This document shows positions 43,398 to 52,775 of a stretch of 64,000 nucleotides of DNA, piece by piece. The translations under genes were made by a program, and so were the position numbers. The stretch is from Dyadobacter subterraneus (GTDB lineage: Bacteria > Bacteroidota > Bacteroidia > Cytophagales > Spirosomataceae): positions 1,301,573 through 1,365,572 of the forward strand of contig NZ_JACYGY010000002.1 of assembly GCF_015221875.1 (NCBI RefSeq), given 5' to 3'. Position 1 is the first letter of the stretch, and the number at the start of each line of letters is the position of its first letter. Below the pieces are notes generated by a model. The model did no database searches and was not told the origin of the DNA. It saw nothing but the letters and a program-made list of their open reading frames with translations.

Positions 43398-44527
43398 GAT
43401 TTGTACTTTTCAAGAATTTTCAGAAAACGATCCATAACCTGCTCATGCGAGAAATGCTGACGAACAAAATCAAATCCATTCTTTTGTTTTATTGATCTTT
43501 CCTCTGGATTTTCAATTGCATATTGCAGTGTTTTTGCCAGTTCAAATGGATTCTTGGGCTGTACCATCCATCCGTTTTTTCCAAAATCCATTACTTCGGG
43601 AATACCCCCCGCGTTACTGGAAATAACTGTCACGCCATGAGCCAGAGCCTCCATATTGGCAATTCCCAAAGCTTCCTGATGGGCGGGAACAATGAAAAAA
43701 TCACTTTCATCCATCAGTTTTTTTATAGCTTCTTCTGACGCCGGACCAATAAAGTTGATCTTGACATTTGAAGATTTATTTTTTGCTAAAATTTCCTGCT
43801 TGTAAATCATCTTCGGCCCGACGATATCTAATTCAAATCTCGCATTGACCAGTAAGGCCAGGGCATTGATCAGATCAACCAATCCACCACGAATAAAATC
43901 TGATTTAACAAACAGGATTTTGACCGGTAATTTCAAGGGACGTAATGGAGAAATATAATCTTTATCAATCATAATACCTTTATGCAAAAGGTGTAGTTTT
44001 GAAAGGTTTGGTTGATAATTCTTCAAAAGAGATTGGTATAGAAAATGGGAATTCGCAATTACTCCGGCTTCAAAAATCAGCGCAATCTTTTCAAAATGTT
44101 TGAAGATAAAATGGCGAATCCATTTATAATTAATGATAAAATTCTTTCTGGAAACTGAAACGCTGTTATCGTCATTAATCATACCTATAACCGGTTTAGC
44201 CAGTTTTATGGCAGACCAGATTCCGGTAATTGCGTTATTAAAAACGACGATGTCAAAATTGTATATTTCCCGAAGTGTCCGGCAAGCGTTGTAGTAAGGA
44301 AACATTCTATAAATAAATCCCCATGGACGGTTCCAAAAATTCAGTTTTAAGTCTAATCTGAAAACTTTATTATCGTAGAAACTCAGAGATTCAACCGCGA
44401 TATCCTCAGTTAAAATTCTGATTTCTGCATGGCTGTAACGTCTGTTTATTTCCAGTAAATTTTTGGCGAATTTGGAAGGGCCGTTTACGACGTTTTCAAA
44501 AGTATTGGTACAAAATAGTATTTTCAT
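43394..44527 (-). CDS. Glycosyltransferase family 4
   Basis: 377 residues, a clear GT4 (GT-B) enzyme: N-terminal MKILFCTNTFENVVNGPSKF, C-terminal donor domain with KILFVKSDFIRGGLVDLINA, INFIGPASEEAIKKLMDESD, and the E-x7-E site in PAHQEALGIANMEALAHGVT followed by VISSNAGGIPEVM. It overlaps both neighbours by four bases, so the glycosyltransferases are translated in a tight chain. Acceptor and donor sugar cannot be deduced. Confidence 0.9.
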   Translation of the reverse strand: MKILFCTNTFENVVNGPSKFAKNLLEINRRYSHAEIRILTEDIAVESLSFYDNKVFRLDLKLNFWNRPWGFIYRMFPYYNACRTLREIYNFDIVVFNNAITGIWSAIKLAKPVIGMINDDNSVSVSRKNFIINYKWIRHFIFKHFEKIALIFEAGVIANSHFLYQSLLKNYQPNLSKLHLLHKGIMIDKDYISPLRPLKLPVKILFVKSDFIRGGLVDLINALALLVNARFELDIVGPKMIYKQEILAKNKSSNVKINFIGPASEEAIKKLMDESDFFIVPAHQEALGIANMEALAHGVTVISSNAGGIPEVMDFGKNGWMVQPKNPFELAKTLQYAIENPEERSIKQKNGFDFVRQHFSHEQVMDRFLKILEKYKS

Positions 44528-45579
44528 GACGCATACTTTTTAAACAATTCAGTCAGATCCCGGTAATTCGCAGAATCCGCAATTTTGAAATTGTTTTTGC
44601 CAATTTCTTCTTCGTTAATCTCCTTAGCCAAGGCCATAGCCATTTTTAGATCATCTCCTTTTTCAAAGAGAAGATTTTTTTGATGTGATAACAGATCAAA
44701 AATTGCTTCTGTTTTTAAAGTAATGACAGGTTTCGAAAATGACAAGGCCAGGTCCAGGCTGCCGGAATGATCAATTTTGGTAAAAGGCAGGACAACAACA
44801 TTTGCTGCATTAAAAAAACATTGAACGTCTTCTTTTGGAATAAACCGGATATGCCAAATGATTTGATTGGAGTTGTTGGAAATGTTTTTCAGCTCCGCTA
44901 TATATTTTTCTTCAGCACATGCTCCGGCAATCAAAAGATGATCATCAGGACCTGCGATTGAGAGAAAAGACCGGATCAGATTTTCCAGACCTTTGTAGAT
45001 TTTTACCTTCCCGAAAAACAGGAAAACAAATCCCTTTTCAGCAATATTGAGATGAATTCTGCTTTCTTTTCGAGTGCTATTATTTTGGTAGTAATAATGA
45101 AATGGAATGTCCTGAATAATGTAAACTGCGCTGGATAATATTCTGAATTTGATAATAACTTCCTTTTTTACGGCTTCTGAATAAACCCTGATTTTGGAAC
45201 AGCGCCTGAGAAAAAATCCATATATAAAATGTTCCCAGGGTATCCAGAAGCCGCCGTGATTTTGGATATTATGTAAAGTATGAACGATCGGAATCTTTCT
45301 TAAAAAGCGGAGATATAAAATATCAAAAACAAAAAACAGGGATTTAATAAAACTCCATAGGAACGTTTTGCCAATCACATAACTATGAACCCAATCGAAA
45401 TAAATGATTTCGGGGTTAAACTGATTTACAGCGTAATAAATACTTCCGAGCTTTCTTTTGGTACCTATGGACACGTCAAATCCATTGCTTCTCAGAAAAT
45501 TTATCATCTGATACTGAAATGGATTTTCTGGTCCTGCGTCGGGAAGAATTAGTATTTTTTGATAATGTGTGTGTTTCAA
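44524..45579 (-). CDS. Glycosyltransferase, GT4-like
   Basis: 351 residues. N-terminal half contains KILILPDAGPENPFQYQMIN and PIVHTLHNIQNHGGFWIPWE; C-terminal half has GFVFLFFGKVKIYKGLENLI, the LIAGACAEEKYIAEL segment and VVLPFTKIDHSGSLDLALSF, which covers the donor site of GT4 relatives. The only possible initiator in front of the conserved start is the TTG at 45579. Overlaps the next gene by ATGA. Confidence 0.8.
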   Translation of the reverse strand: MKHTHYQKILILPDAGPENPFQYQMINFLRSNGFDVSIGTKRKLGSIYYAVNQFNPEIIYFDWVHSYVIGKTFLWSFIKSLFFVFDILYLRFLRKIPIVHTLHNIQNHGGFWIPWEHFIYGFFLRRCSKIRVYSEAVKKEVIIKFRILSSAVYIIQDIPFHYYYQNNSTRKESRIHLNIAEKGFVFLFFGKVKIYKGLENLIRSFLSIAGPDDHLLIAGACAEEKYIAELKNISNNSNQIIWHIRFIPKEDVQCFFNAANVVVLPFTKIDHSGSLDLALSFSKPVITLKTEAIFDLLSHQKNLLFEKGDDLKMAMALAKEINEEEIGKNNFKIADSANYRDLTELFKKYAS

Positions 45580-45598
45580 GGTTGAACTATTTACAGAA

Positions 45599-46516
45599 TT
45601 AACTTTTAATCAGATACTTAATGCCTTCAAGCTCATAGCCGTATCGAATTCGTCCAACATAATGTTTACAAACACTTTGCGTGGGACTTTTTTCAAAGGA
45701 GACATCGTAACCGTTTGAAAAGTGGGCGGTTTCGGTTTTTGAAATTTTGGCCAGCATAGCCAAAAATGTTTGTTCAAGCCGGTAGTCTGCATGGTATTTT
45801 TTGAAAAATGGATGTTTTAGCCAAAGTTCAATCTGACTTAAATCAAGATCCTTTTTATTCATAGTCCACAGTCCGGCATTAATCCTTGGAGGAGGTGAAA
45901 AACCAAATTCTTTTTCAATCGAAGTTGAACTGGAAATATAGGCGTCCGTTATGTCTTTGTTGAAATAATTCCTGTCGTTTTTCTGATCAAAAGACCGGAT
46001 ATATTCTTCCGGATATTTAAAGAAAAGAACATCCGAATCCAAATAGCCAATCCGGTTGTTTTGTGACCAAATTGCACTATCGATCAGTTTTAAAGCCAAT
46101 ACCTGTTTTTTGCGAAATGCAATAATGTTGGGATAGGCAGATAGCTTTTGGTTGGCAATGAAGTCTGCAACATTACGCCGTACAACAAGAGTCCCCGGAA
46201 AATAATGATGGAGAGTTTCTTCCATTTTATCGTCCAGCGTGCCATCATCGTGGAAAGTAAATGAATGACTTGTTTGTCCGAGATGATTAAGCTGCGCTGC
46301 TGAAATGACAGCCATTTCAAAATCCCGTTTGCATATAAGCATATGAATTTCCGGCTGATTTTTTTCAAGCTGGTAAATGTGCAGGCGGGAAAGCATTTCG
46401 TGTCGTAGTTGCTTTCTGAAAACATTACGAACTTCGTTGAGAATACGCAGTGAGATCCGGCCCGAAATGCTTGGGGCAGAAGTCATGGGCAGTAACGGAG
46501 ATGTAACAAGTTTCAT
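45599..46516 (-). CDS. Putative GT-A glycosyltransferase with DxD motif
   Basis: 305 residues, not assigned to a family. Features that suggest a GT-A nucleotide-sugar transferase: LDSDVLFFKYPEEYI, a DxD-type metal motif at about 177-180 preceded by a helix (RKKQVLALKLIDSAIW) as in GT8-like enzymes, and INAGLWTMNKKDLDLS, a typical substrate-side strand. The early FTFHDDGTLDDKMEETL may be an acceptor loop. It follows the previous gene with an ATGA overlap. Confidence 0.68.
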   Translation of the reverse strand: MKLVTSPLLPMTSAPSISGRISLRILNEVRNVFRKQLRHEMLSRLHIYQLEKNQPEIHMLICKRDFEMAVISAAQLNHLGQTSHSFTFHDDGTLDDKMEETLHHYFPGTLVVRRNVADFIANQKLSAYPNIIAFRKKQVLALKLIDSAIWSQNNRIGYLDSDVLFFKYPEEYIRSFDQKNDRNYFNKDITDAYISSSTSIEKEFGFSPPPRINAGLWTMNKKDLDLSQIELWLKHPFFKKYHADYRLEQTFLAMLAKISKTETAHFSNGYDVSFEKSPTQSVCKHYVGRIRYGYELEGIKYLIKS

Positions 46517-47793
46517 AGGGAGATCAGATTATCATTGTAGATTTTCGAAATGAGTTTTTCTGCTAAAACAGGCAGGGACTGTAAAGGTGTAGATGACCTA
46601 AGGTCTTGATTTGAGTAAAACTCAGGTTGTCCGCGAGCTAAATCTTCAAGAATATTGATAAGCCTGGCTTTACTTTTAATCACAAGAGAATCCTTTGCAT
46701 TAAGGTACTTGTCATTTTGATATTGATGCACAAACCCATTCAAAAGAACATCCTTATCAGGGTCTGTAAGGTCGATTAGAAATGATGGCGTATTGAAATA
46801 AACAGCTTCATACCCAAGCGTGGTACCAAAGTGGAAGAAAGCTTTGGCGTTTTTTAGTTTTAGGAATTTGTTTTCTGAATCTGTATTATCATCAAAAACA
46901 ACATTAGATAAAGCCTTCAAAGGATAATAAACATTCTGATTTTTCTGAAATGGATAAGGACGGATGATCAATTTCCAATTCGGTAATGTCGTTTGCAAAA
47001 TATTAGCGATTTCTTCACAGTATTTTACTTCCTGCCGCGCCAGTTCATCGTATCCCGTTGCGCAGCCTAAGTATATGTATGGAAAACAATCATCTTCATA
47101 ATTATTGGTTTTTGAATTTAAAAATTGTTCAATGAAGACAAATTGAGTAGCGCCCCATATCTGTATTTTTTCATCTTCTATTCCCTGTAATGTGACGAGG
47201 TCGTCTTTAATTCCTTCGTTCCAAACAAGATAATTTGTTCTTTTTGAAAATGTTTTCATTTTGCACGGATGATCCCAGCTGTACACATATGTCCATATGG
47301 GTTTATTTTCCTGAATTATTTTTGCGAAAACCCAGTCGCAGGATATTTCAGTGAAACATAAAAAAACATCAATATCTGCTTCAAGTTTAAATGATGGTTT
47401 TAACCAGGAAAAGGAATCAAGATATTGGTCATAACTTATAATTTTCGGTGTCATTTTGCTTAAAGACAGCAAATAGGATTGTATTAATTTAGACCATTTT
47501 TTGTACGAAGAATTCAATAATTTAATATGCTCGGTCAGGTAGTAGTTGTTTTGACTTGCTGGTATTTGACCGAATAGGAGGTAAGTATATTGTCCTAATA
47601 TTTGAAATATCCTGAAAATTCCAGTGAGTGCCGGAATCGAGATAATGGTAATGCCTGGCAACAATCTTCCAACTTTTTGCACATCAGATTCCCGGATGTA
47701 TGCCACAACATCATGTTCTTTACCCAGCAAATTGAGTAAATCAACCAGGTCCTTTCTGGTATCAAGGTAATGTGGCAGAACTCCTATTTTCAT
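46513..47793 (-). CDS. Unknown protein of the polysaccharide cluster, possible GT-B enzyme
   Basis: 426 residues, soluble, not recognised with confidence. The C-terminal half looks GT-B-like: YIYLGCATGYDELARQEVKY, LPNWKLIIRPYPFQKN, then NAKAFFHFGTTLGYEAVYFN followed by TPSFLIDL, similar to the end of CDP-glycerol or capsule glycosyltransferases, where a conserved Gly-Ser/Thr and Glu contact the donor. The N-terminal half has FLCFTEISCDWVFAKIIQEN. Probably adds or modifies a sugar in the glycan. Confidence 0.6.
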   Translation of the reverse strand: MKIGVLPHYLDTRKDLVDLLNLLGKEHDVVAYIRESDVQKVGRLLPGITIISIPALTGIFRIFQILGQYTYLLFGQIPASQNNYYLTEHIKLLNSSYKKWSKLIQSYLLSLSKMTPKIISYDQYLDSFSWLKPSFKLEADIDVFLCFTEISCDWVFAKIIQENKPIWTYVYSWDHPCKMKTFSKRTNYLVWNEGIKDDLVTLQGIEDEKIQIWGATQFVFIEQFLNSKTNNYEDDCFPYIYLGCATGYDELARQEVKYCEEIANILQTTLPNWKLIIRPYPFQKNQNVYYPLKALSNVVFDDNTDSENKFLKLKNAKAFFHFGTTLGYEAVYFNTPSFLIDLTDPDKDVLLNGFVHQYQNDKYLNAKDSLVIKSKARLINILEDLARGQPEFYSNQDLRSSTPLQSLPVLAEKLISKIYNDNLISL

Positions 47794-48121
47794 TTAATTT
47801 TGAAAATGTGTTTATGCGATTTTGGAAAAATCCGTCATCCAGATTTTTCATTTTGATTTATGCTTGGTAACGAGAAGAATTTCATTGACCGGAAGAATTC
47901 CGTTGTCAAAATTGAGTAATGAAGCAATGTCGAGTTTCTTAGCTATTAGATTTCAAAACGAAGTTTTGGTCACATGCTTTTGCCTCGATGAATGGCAAAT
48001 TAGGGACGAGAAAAATGTATATCATAGCTTTGAGCAATATCAATGCTATGATATATAGCGTCAAAGGCATTTTATTCTATTTACGACTAACTAAAATTTG
48101 AATATTAAAAGCGTAAAAATC
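47794..48121. other. 328-bp gap inside the operon with a possible methyltransferase remnant
   Basis: The longest gap in an otherwise tightly packed operon. On the minus strand, 47848-47952 reads as an open fragment of 34 codons, NLIAKKLDIASLLNFDNG then ILPVNEILLVTKHKSK and stop. This resembles the C-terminal end of class I methyltransferases found in such clusters, but there is no start or upstream body. A plus-strand ORF of 78 codons in the same place looks like chance. I see no terminator. Confidence 0.35.
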
Positions 48122-49369
48122 TCAAACCGAATAAATCCGGACATTCATTTCATTCAAGATTAAACTCTTGTTTTTAGTAATAAGAAAGGAATGTTGAGGC
48201 TGCGTTTCTTCAAAATTTATAAAAATACCGTCGTCAATTTGTTGAATAATATGATTGTTGACTGAAAGAGAAAGAATGATCTGGTATGTTCCGGCACCAT
48301 AAATAATTTCATTTTCAAGAAAAAATGCTTCATAATTCCCATTTTCGGCTTGAAATGCCTGAGACGAAATATTCCTTATCAGAATATTTTCGGATGTCAT
48401 AAGACCAACAGATACAACCAGATTTGAAACTGGATATCGCACATGAAAGCCAACTTTCAGTTGCCAGGGATCTTTATTCAAAAATGTAATAAGTGGCTGA
48501 TTTTTATTATCTGTGATTTTTAGATATGTTAGTGAAGCTTCATGAATTTCTTCACTGTCAAAATAGTACTCACTTTGGTTGTGTGAAAGATTTTCAAGAT
48601 ACTGATCAATAGCCAAATCGGTTTCTCCCAAATAATCCAGTTTACCATTTTTTAAAAAAACACTTTTTGGGCAAAGGGACTTAACCGATGCCAGATTATG
48701 ACTTACAAAAAGTACTGTTCTGCCTTCGCTTTGGCTAACATCTTTCATTTTAGTAAGGCACTTTTTCTGAAACGCAACATCTCCAACGGCTAAAACTTCA
48801 TCAATAATAAGTATTTCGGGTTCCAGATGCGCGGCGACTGCAAAAGCCAGACGGACGTACATTCCGGATGAATAGCGCTTGACGGGAGTATCAAGATAAT
48901 GTTCAACACCGGCAAAGGCAACAATTTCATCCAGTTTATCGCGGATTTCATGTTTTCGCATTCCCAGAATTGCGCCATTCAAAAAAATATTTTCGCGGCC
49001 GGTGAGGTCTGGGTGAAAACCGGTTCCAACTTCAAGCAAAGATGCAATTCTACCTCTGATCCTGATTGCTCCACTTGTTGGTTTTGTGACGCGGGACAAA
49101 ATTTTCAGCAGCGTTGACTTTCCTGCGCCGTTGCCTCCAATAATTCCTAAAACTTCTCCCTGCGTTATCTCAAAAGAAATATCGGATAAAGCCCAAAGCA
49201 CTTTATCTGAATGCTTTTTTGGAGCTTCCCCAATTTTACTGACAGGGTCAGGCTTGCCTCTCGAAACTGCCCACCATCTGGAAAGGTCACGGGAAATAGT
49301 TCCGGTCGAGATTTCTCCCAGTTGATAAAGCTTTGAAACATTCTCAAACCGGATGACAGTTTTTGCCAT
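48122..49369 (-). CDS. wzt: Polysaccharide ABC transporter ATP-binding protein with Wzt C-terminal domain
   Basis: 415 residues. The ATPase has Walker A GIIGGNGAGKSTLLKIL (about 75-91), signature VKRYSSGMYVRLAFA and Walker B EILIIDEVLAVGD. Residues about 260-415 form the extra Wzt-like beta-sandwich (ASLTYLKITDNKNQPLITFL, then VRYPVSNLVVSVGLMTSENI), which in E. coli O8/O9a Wzt binds the modified chain end. Its presence suggests export of a finished, capped glycan. It is paired with the permease 2 bp upstream. Confidence 0.93.
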   Translation of the reverse strand: MAKTVIRFENVSKLYQLGEISTGTISRDLSRWWAVSRGKPDPVSKIGEAPKKHSDKVLWALSDISFEITQGEVLGIIGGNGAGKSTLLKILSRVTKPTSGAIRIRGRIASLLEVGTGFHPDLTGRENIFLNGAILGMRKHEIRDKLDEIVAFAGVEHYLDTPVKRYSSGMYVRLAFAVAAHLEPEILIIDEVLAVGDVAFQKKCLTKMKDVSQSEGRTVLFVSHNLASVKSLCPKSVFLKNGKLDYLGETDLAIDQYLENLSHNQSEYYFDSEEIHEASLTYLKITDNKNQPLITFLNKDPWQLKVGFHVRYPVSNLVVSVGLMTSENILIRNISSQAFQAENGNYEAFFLENEIIYGAGTYQIILSLSVNNHIIQQIDDGIFINFEETQPQHSFLITKNKSLILNEMNVRIYSV

Positions 49370-49371
49370 AA

Positions 49372-50226
49372 TTAAATTTTATCCATAAAGGTTTTTTCAA
49401 CTCTGTTGAAAATTATTATACTAAAAAATAAACTTGTCAGAATGAATAATGCGCTGTAAGTCAGATTGTAATACGAGAAATTTCCATGGCCGGTAAATGA
49501 ATAACGAAAAGCTTCAACAATGCTCGTGACAGGATTTAAGAGTAGAAGCCATCTGTATTTTTCGGAAGCGATTTCCAAAGGGTAGACAATTGGCGTTGCG
49601 TACATCAGCAGTTGTATTCCAAAGGAAATTACAAACCGTAAATCTCTGTAACGGGTTGTAAGGGACGAAATCAATATGCCAAAACTGAAACCCAATCCTG
49701 ACATCAAAATAATGTAAACCGGAAGAAGTAAAATTGTAAAGTTGGGACTTATGTCAGGTGTTTTTTGAAACAGAAAATAAAGCCAGGTAATTATAAAAAG
49801 GCTGAACTGAATTAGAAATTTTAAAAGACAGGAAATGACTATGGAAATGGGCGTAATTAGTCTTGGGAAATAAACTTTACCGAACAAATTCTGATTGGCA
49901 ATAAAGGTTTCAGAAGTTTTGACCAGGCATTCCTGAAAATAATTCCATATCGTAATTCCGCCGAGATAGAAAAGGATTTTAGGAGAACCGCCGGTTGGAA
50001 TTTTGGCCATATTACCAAAAATCATGACATAAATAAATGTCGTCAGGATGGGCTGTATAAAAAACCAGAGTGGACCTAAAATTGTCTGTTTGTAAGTTGC
50101 AACCAAATCCCGTCTGACAAATAAAAAAATCAGGTCACGATATAACCAGATTTCACGCCAGTTTATATCGAATAATCCTGTATGAGCCACAATTTCCAGA
50201 TCCCATTTCTCTTCTGAATTGTCCAT
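49372..50226 (-). CDS. wzm: Polysaccharide ABC transporter permease
   Basis: 284-residue ABC-2 permease with six membrane segments, starting with an amphipathic helix (WREIWLYRDLIFLFVRRDLV). Characteristic ABC-2 motifs include YKQTILGPLWFFIQPILTTF, FGNMAKIPTGGSPKILFYL and LNPVTSIVEAFRYSFTG. Together with Wzt it forms the exporter of the glycan across the inner membrane. Confidence 0.93.
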   Translation of the reverse strand: MDNSEEKWDLEIVAHTGLFDINWREIWLYRDLIFLFVRRDLVATYKQTILGPLWFFIQPILTTFIYVMIFGNMAKIPTGGSPKILFYLGGITIWNYFQECLVKTSETFIANQNLFGKVYFPRLITPISIVISCLLKFLIQFSLFIITWLYFLFQKTPDISPNFTILLLPVYIILMSGLGFSFGILISSLTTRYRDLRFVISFGIQLLMYATPIVYPLEIASEKYRWLLLLNPVTSIVEAFRYSFTGHGNFSYYNLTYSALFILTSLFFSIIIFNRVEKTFMDKI

Positions 50227-50251
50227 TTGTTCTTTTATTTAGATTCTGAAT

Positions 50252-51088
50252 TTACCAGGCTGTCCAACCGCCATCCACAGTTAACAGTGATCCTGTCATA
50301 TAACTGGAAGCATCCGAAGCCAGAAAAGTAAAGGGCCCAATAAGTTCTTCGCGATTGCACATGCGTCCAAGTGGAGACAAGCGGGCAAAATTTTCTAAAA
50401 ACGGCTCGTCATGATTATTGTAAATCCCGTGCGGAACAATGGCGTTGCAACGTATTCCCTCACGTGAATAAAAAGTGGCAAGATATCTGGTGAAATTGGG
50501 AATAAAGGATTTGGAAGCGACGTAATCAACCGGTTTGAAGTTCTGTTTTCCATCTCCATAATCATATAAATTCTGGTTAGGCGCAACTACGGAATAGGTT
50601 GAAGCGACATTAATTATATTGCCTGATTTCTGCTTAATCATTTGATGGCAAGCAGATTGTGTTATCAGAATTGTGCCTGTAAGATTTACTTCGATTGCAA
50701 TGCGAAGCAAATGCGTTGGATAATTTTCAAAGCGGCCATGATTTACTTTCCCCAAAGATTCTTTATCAAACTTGGCATCAAGACCCGCATTATTAATTAG
50801 CACATCCAACCGACCAAATTTTAGAATAATTTCTATCATTGCTTTCTGGCAACTTGCTTCGTCTGTGATATCCAGCGTTTGAAAAAGAAACTGACGCGGC
50901 GGGAAAGTTTTGGAAATTTTATCTTCAAGCTTATTTCGTTTGCATTCATCAAGGTCAGCCAGAATAACATATGCACCCTGTTGCAAAAATGCGTAGGCAA
51001 TTGTTTGTCCGATTAAACCATAAGCTCCTGTTATGAGTACAACTTTTTCGGCAATAGATAAAGAAGTGTGTGTACTGTAAGTTTTCAT
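50252..51088 (-). CDS. SDR family oxidoreductase
   Basis: 278-residue short-chain dehydrogenase. Cofactor motif LITGAYGLIGQTIAYAFL, NNAG at DVLINNAGLDAK, catalytic Ser in NIINVASTYSVVAPN, and Y-x3-K in VDYVASKSFIPNF; C-terminal GSLLTVDGGW. The ATG at 51088 overlaps the Gfo/Idh stop (TAATG); a TTG at 51097 is in frame. Next to NeuA- and NeuB-like genes it probably reduces or oxidises a precursor or product of the acidic sugar. Confidence 0.88.
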   Translation of the reverse strand: MKTYSTHTSLSIAEKVVLITGAYGLIGQTIAYAFLQQGAYVILADLDECKRNKLEDKISKTFPPRQFLFQTLDITDEASCQKAMIEIILKFGRLDVLINNAGLDAKFDKESLGKVNHGRFENYPTHLLRIAIEVNLTGTILITQSACHQMIKQKSGNIINVASTYSVVAPNQNLYDYGDGKQNFKPVDYVASKSFIPNFTRYLATFYSREGIRCNAIVPHGIYNNHDEPFLENFARLSPLGRMCNREELIGPFTFLASDASSYMTGSLLTVDGGWTAW

Positions 51089-52050
51089 TATTGACAAATA
51101 CTGATAATTACTTTTGATTCTTCGAGTGAGCGTAAAGAGCCTTCCCGGAAATTGCCATCATTAATTTTTTTGAAAAAATCCAATGTCTGCGCTTTATAAA
51201 GCTCGTTTCTGTTAAAATCCGGAATCGTTTTGATGATGGTTTTTTTCTGATAAAAAGTTGTCATTATTGATAGAAGAAAATCTATTTCGATGGATCCTTC
51301 ATCAAATACAAAACGGTATGAGCGTTTCGAATTTAGTTCGTGAAAATTGACGTGACAATGAGCAGTAATACCATTTTCATATCCTATTAGAATATCAGCT
51401 CCTGATTCAACATTTATTTCGAGTGAGGATCTGTAATTTTTTAAGATTTTCCAGCTTGTTACAGCACTTTCCGAAAGCCAGTTTAACAAATCAATATCAT
51501 GACTCAGCGTGAGTGCAGCTCCTCCGCCCTGTTCTTTTCTGGCAGCGTAAGATTGTCGGTAATCTTCCCATGGATGCCAGTCGGGCAGATATTCTCCCCA
51601 ATAAGTTTGCATGGAAAGTAAATTTCCCATTTTGTTATTTTCAATAATCGATTTGATATCCTGAAAAAAGTCATGATAACGAAGCATGTACGCAACCTGG
51701 ACATGTACGTTGTGTTTAATTGAAGCCGTAATTAATTTATCACAATCAGTTAAGTTATGAGATAACGGCTTTTCAATCAGGATATGAATTCCTCGTTCTG
51801 CACAAAATAAAGCTTGTTCTAAATGTTGAAAAGTGGGCGTGCAAATGATTGCAGCTTTTGGTTTTATCTGGTCAATTTTTATGAGATCACTAAAAATGTT
51901 AACTATTTTTTTATCAATATTTCTAAGCGGAAGATTACGTTGCCTATAAATCCAGATGTTACGATAACCCAAATTTTGGAGAATATAGATATGCCTTTCC
52001 CCTATGGAACCAGCGCCAAAAATCAGAATGGGATCATCTTTTTTCATCAT
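51088..52050 (-). CDS. Gfo/Idh/MocA family oxidoreductase
   Basis: 320 residues from the ATG at 52050 (Met at 52047 is also possible; a TTG at 52068 overlaps neuA). Rossmann motif ILIFGAGSIGERHIYILQN, the EKP motif in HILIEKPLSHNLTD, and the C-terminal GGGAALTLSHDIDLLNWLSE with its catalytic-region His. It forms a four-gene block with the NeuB-like, NeuA-like and SDR genes. This set occurs in nonulosonate-type clusters; the substrate is unknown. Confidence 0.88.
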   Translation of the reverse strand: MMKKDDPILIFGAGSIGERHIYILQNLGYRNIWIYRQRNLPLRNIDKKIVNIFSDLIKIDQIKPKAAIICTPTFQHLEQALFCAERGIHILIEKPLSHNLTDCDKLITASIKHNVHVQVAYMLRYHDFFQDIKSIIENNKMGNLLSMQTYWGEYLPDWHPWEDYRQSYAARKEQGGGAALTLSHDIDLLNWLSESAVTSWKILKNYRSSLEINVESGADILIGYENGITAHCHVNFHELNSKRSYRFVFDEGSIEIDFLLSIMTTFYQKKTIIKTIPDFNRNELYKAQTLDFFKKINDGNFREGSLRSLEESKVIISICQ

Positions 52051-52052
52051 AC

Positions 52053-52775
52053 CTAAAACTTTATGCAATCATATTTCAGTATCATTTTTTCTGCGCGCTT
52101 AAAACTTTCCAGATCATCAATATCCACAGCATATTGCTGGTCAATGATATAAGGAAGAATGTTTTGGCCGGACATGGATTTTTGTCTTGTAATAACATCG
52201 GTACGGATTACATCCAATGTTCCAATCTGCCAATAAACTTCAGGCAAATTCTGACGCGGCTGATTATAGGATTCACTGATCACATCTTGTTGCAGCAATG
52301 GCTGCATTTGTGTACTTGCTTCATCCAAAACCCACATTTTAAATGGTGTATTGAAAGCAGGCGTGACAATTCTAAGGCTATCGGCTTCTGAACTTTGCAT
52401 TTTATGAATACAAATTTCTATGTCATGAATAAAACGAACGGGAGACGTCGGGCGTAACTGTACGACCATATCGGGCTTATAATTTTCATTTTTTTCCAGC
52501 CATTCCAACGTATGTGTGAAAACTTCCAGATCAGTACTTAAATCTTCTGCGAATCTCGAAGGCCGTAAAAAAGGAACCTCGGCTCCGTATTTTTTTGCAA
52601 TCTGTGCGATTTCCTCGGAATCAGTTGAAACAATAACACGGGAGATGGAGGGAGAATCCAACGCAGCTTTTATGCTATAAGCGATTAGAGGATGTCCGGA
52701 CATAGGCCTGATGTTTTTGCCAGGAAGTCCTTTACTGCCACCTCTTGCAGGAATGATCGCCAAGATATTTTTCAA
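52053..52775 (-). CDS. Acylneuraminate cytidylyltransferase family protein (NeuA-like)
   Basis: 240 residues. Activates an acidic sugar with CTP to the CMP-sugar. Family motifs: LAIIPARGGSKGLPGKNI at the N-terminus, PLIAYSIKAALDS, VIVSTDSEEIAQIAKKYGAE, LRPTSPVRFIHDIEICI, and DIDDLESFKRAEKMI near the end. The start is a TTG at 52775 that overlaps the NeuB-like stop as TTGA. Which acid it uses cannot be read from sequence. Confidence 0.9.
   Translation of the reverse strand: MKNILAIIPARGGSKGLPGKNIRPMSGHPLIAYSIKAALDSPSISRVIVSTDSEEIAQIAKKYGAEVPFLRPSRFAEDLSTDLEVFTHTLEWLEKNENYKPDMVVQLRPTSPVRFIHDIEICIHKMQSSEADSLRIVTPAFNTPFKMWVLDEASTQMQPLLQQDVISESYNQPRQNLPEVYWQIGTLDVIRTDVITRQKSMSGQNILPYIIDQQYAVDIDDLESFKRAEKMILKYDCIKF

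Noticed and set aside
47822..48058. 78-codon plus-strand ORF in the operon gap
   Set aside because: Antisense to the operon, no recognisable motif, composition like non-coding DNA, and the better reading on the minus strand looks like a gene remnant.
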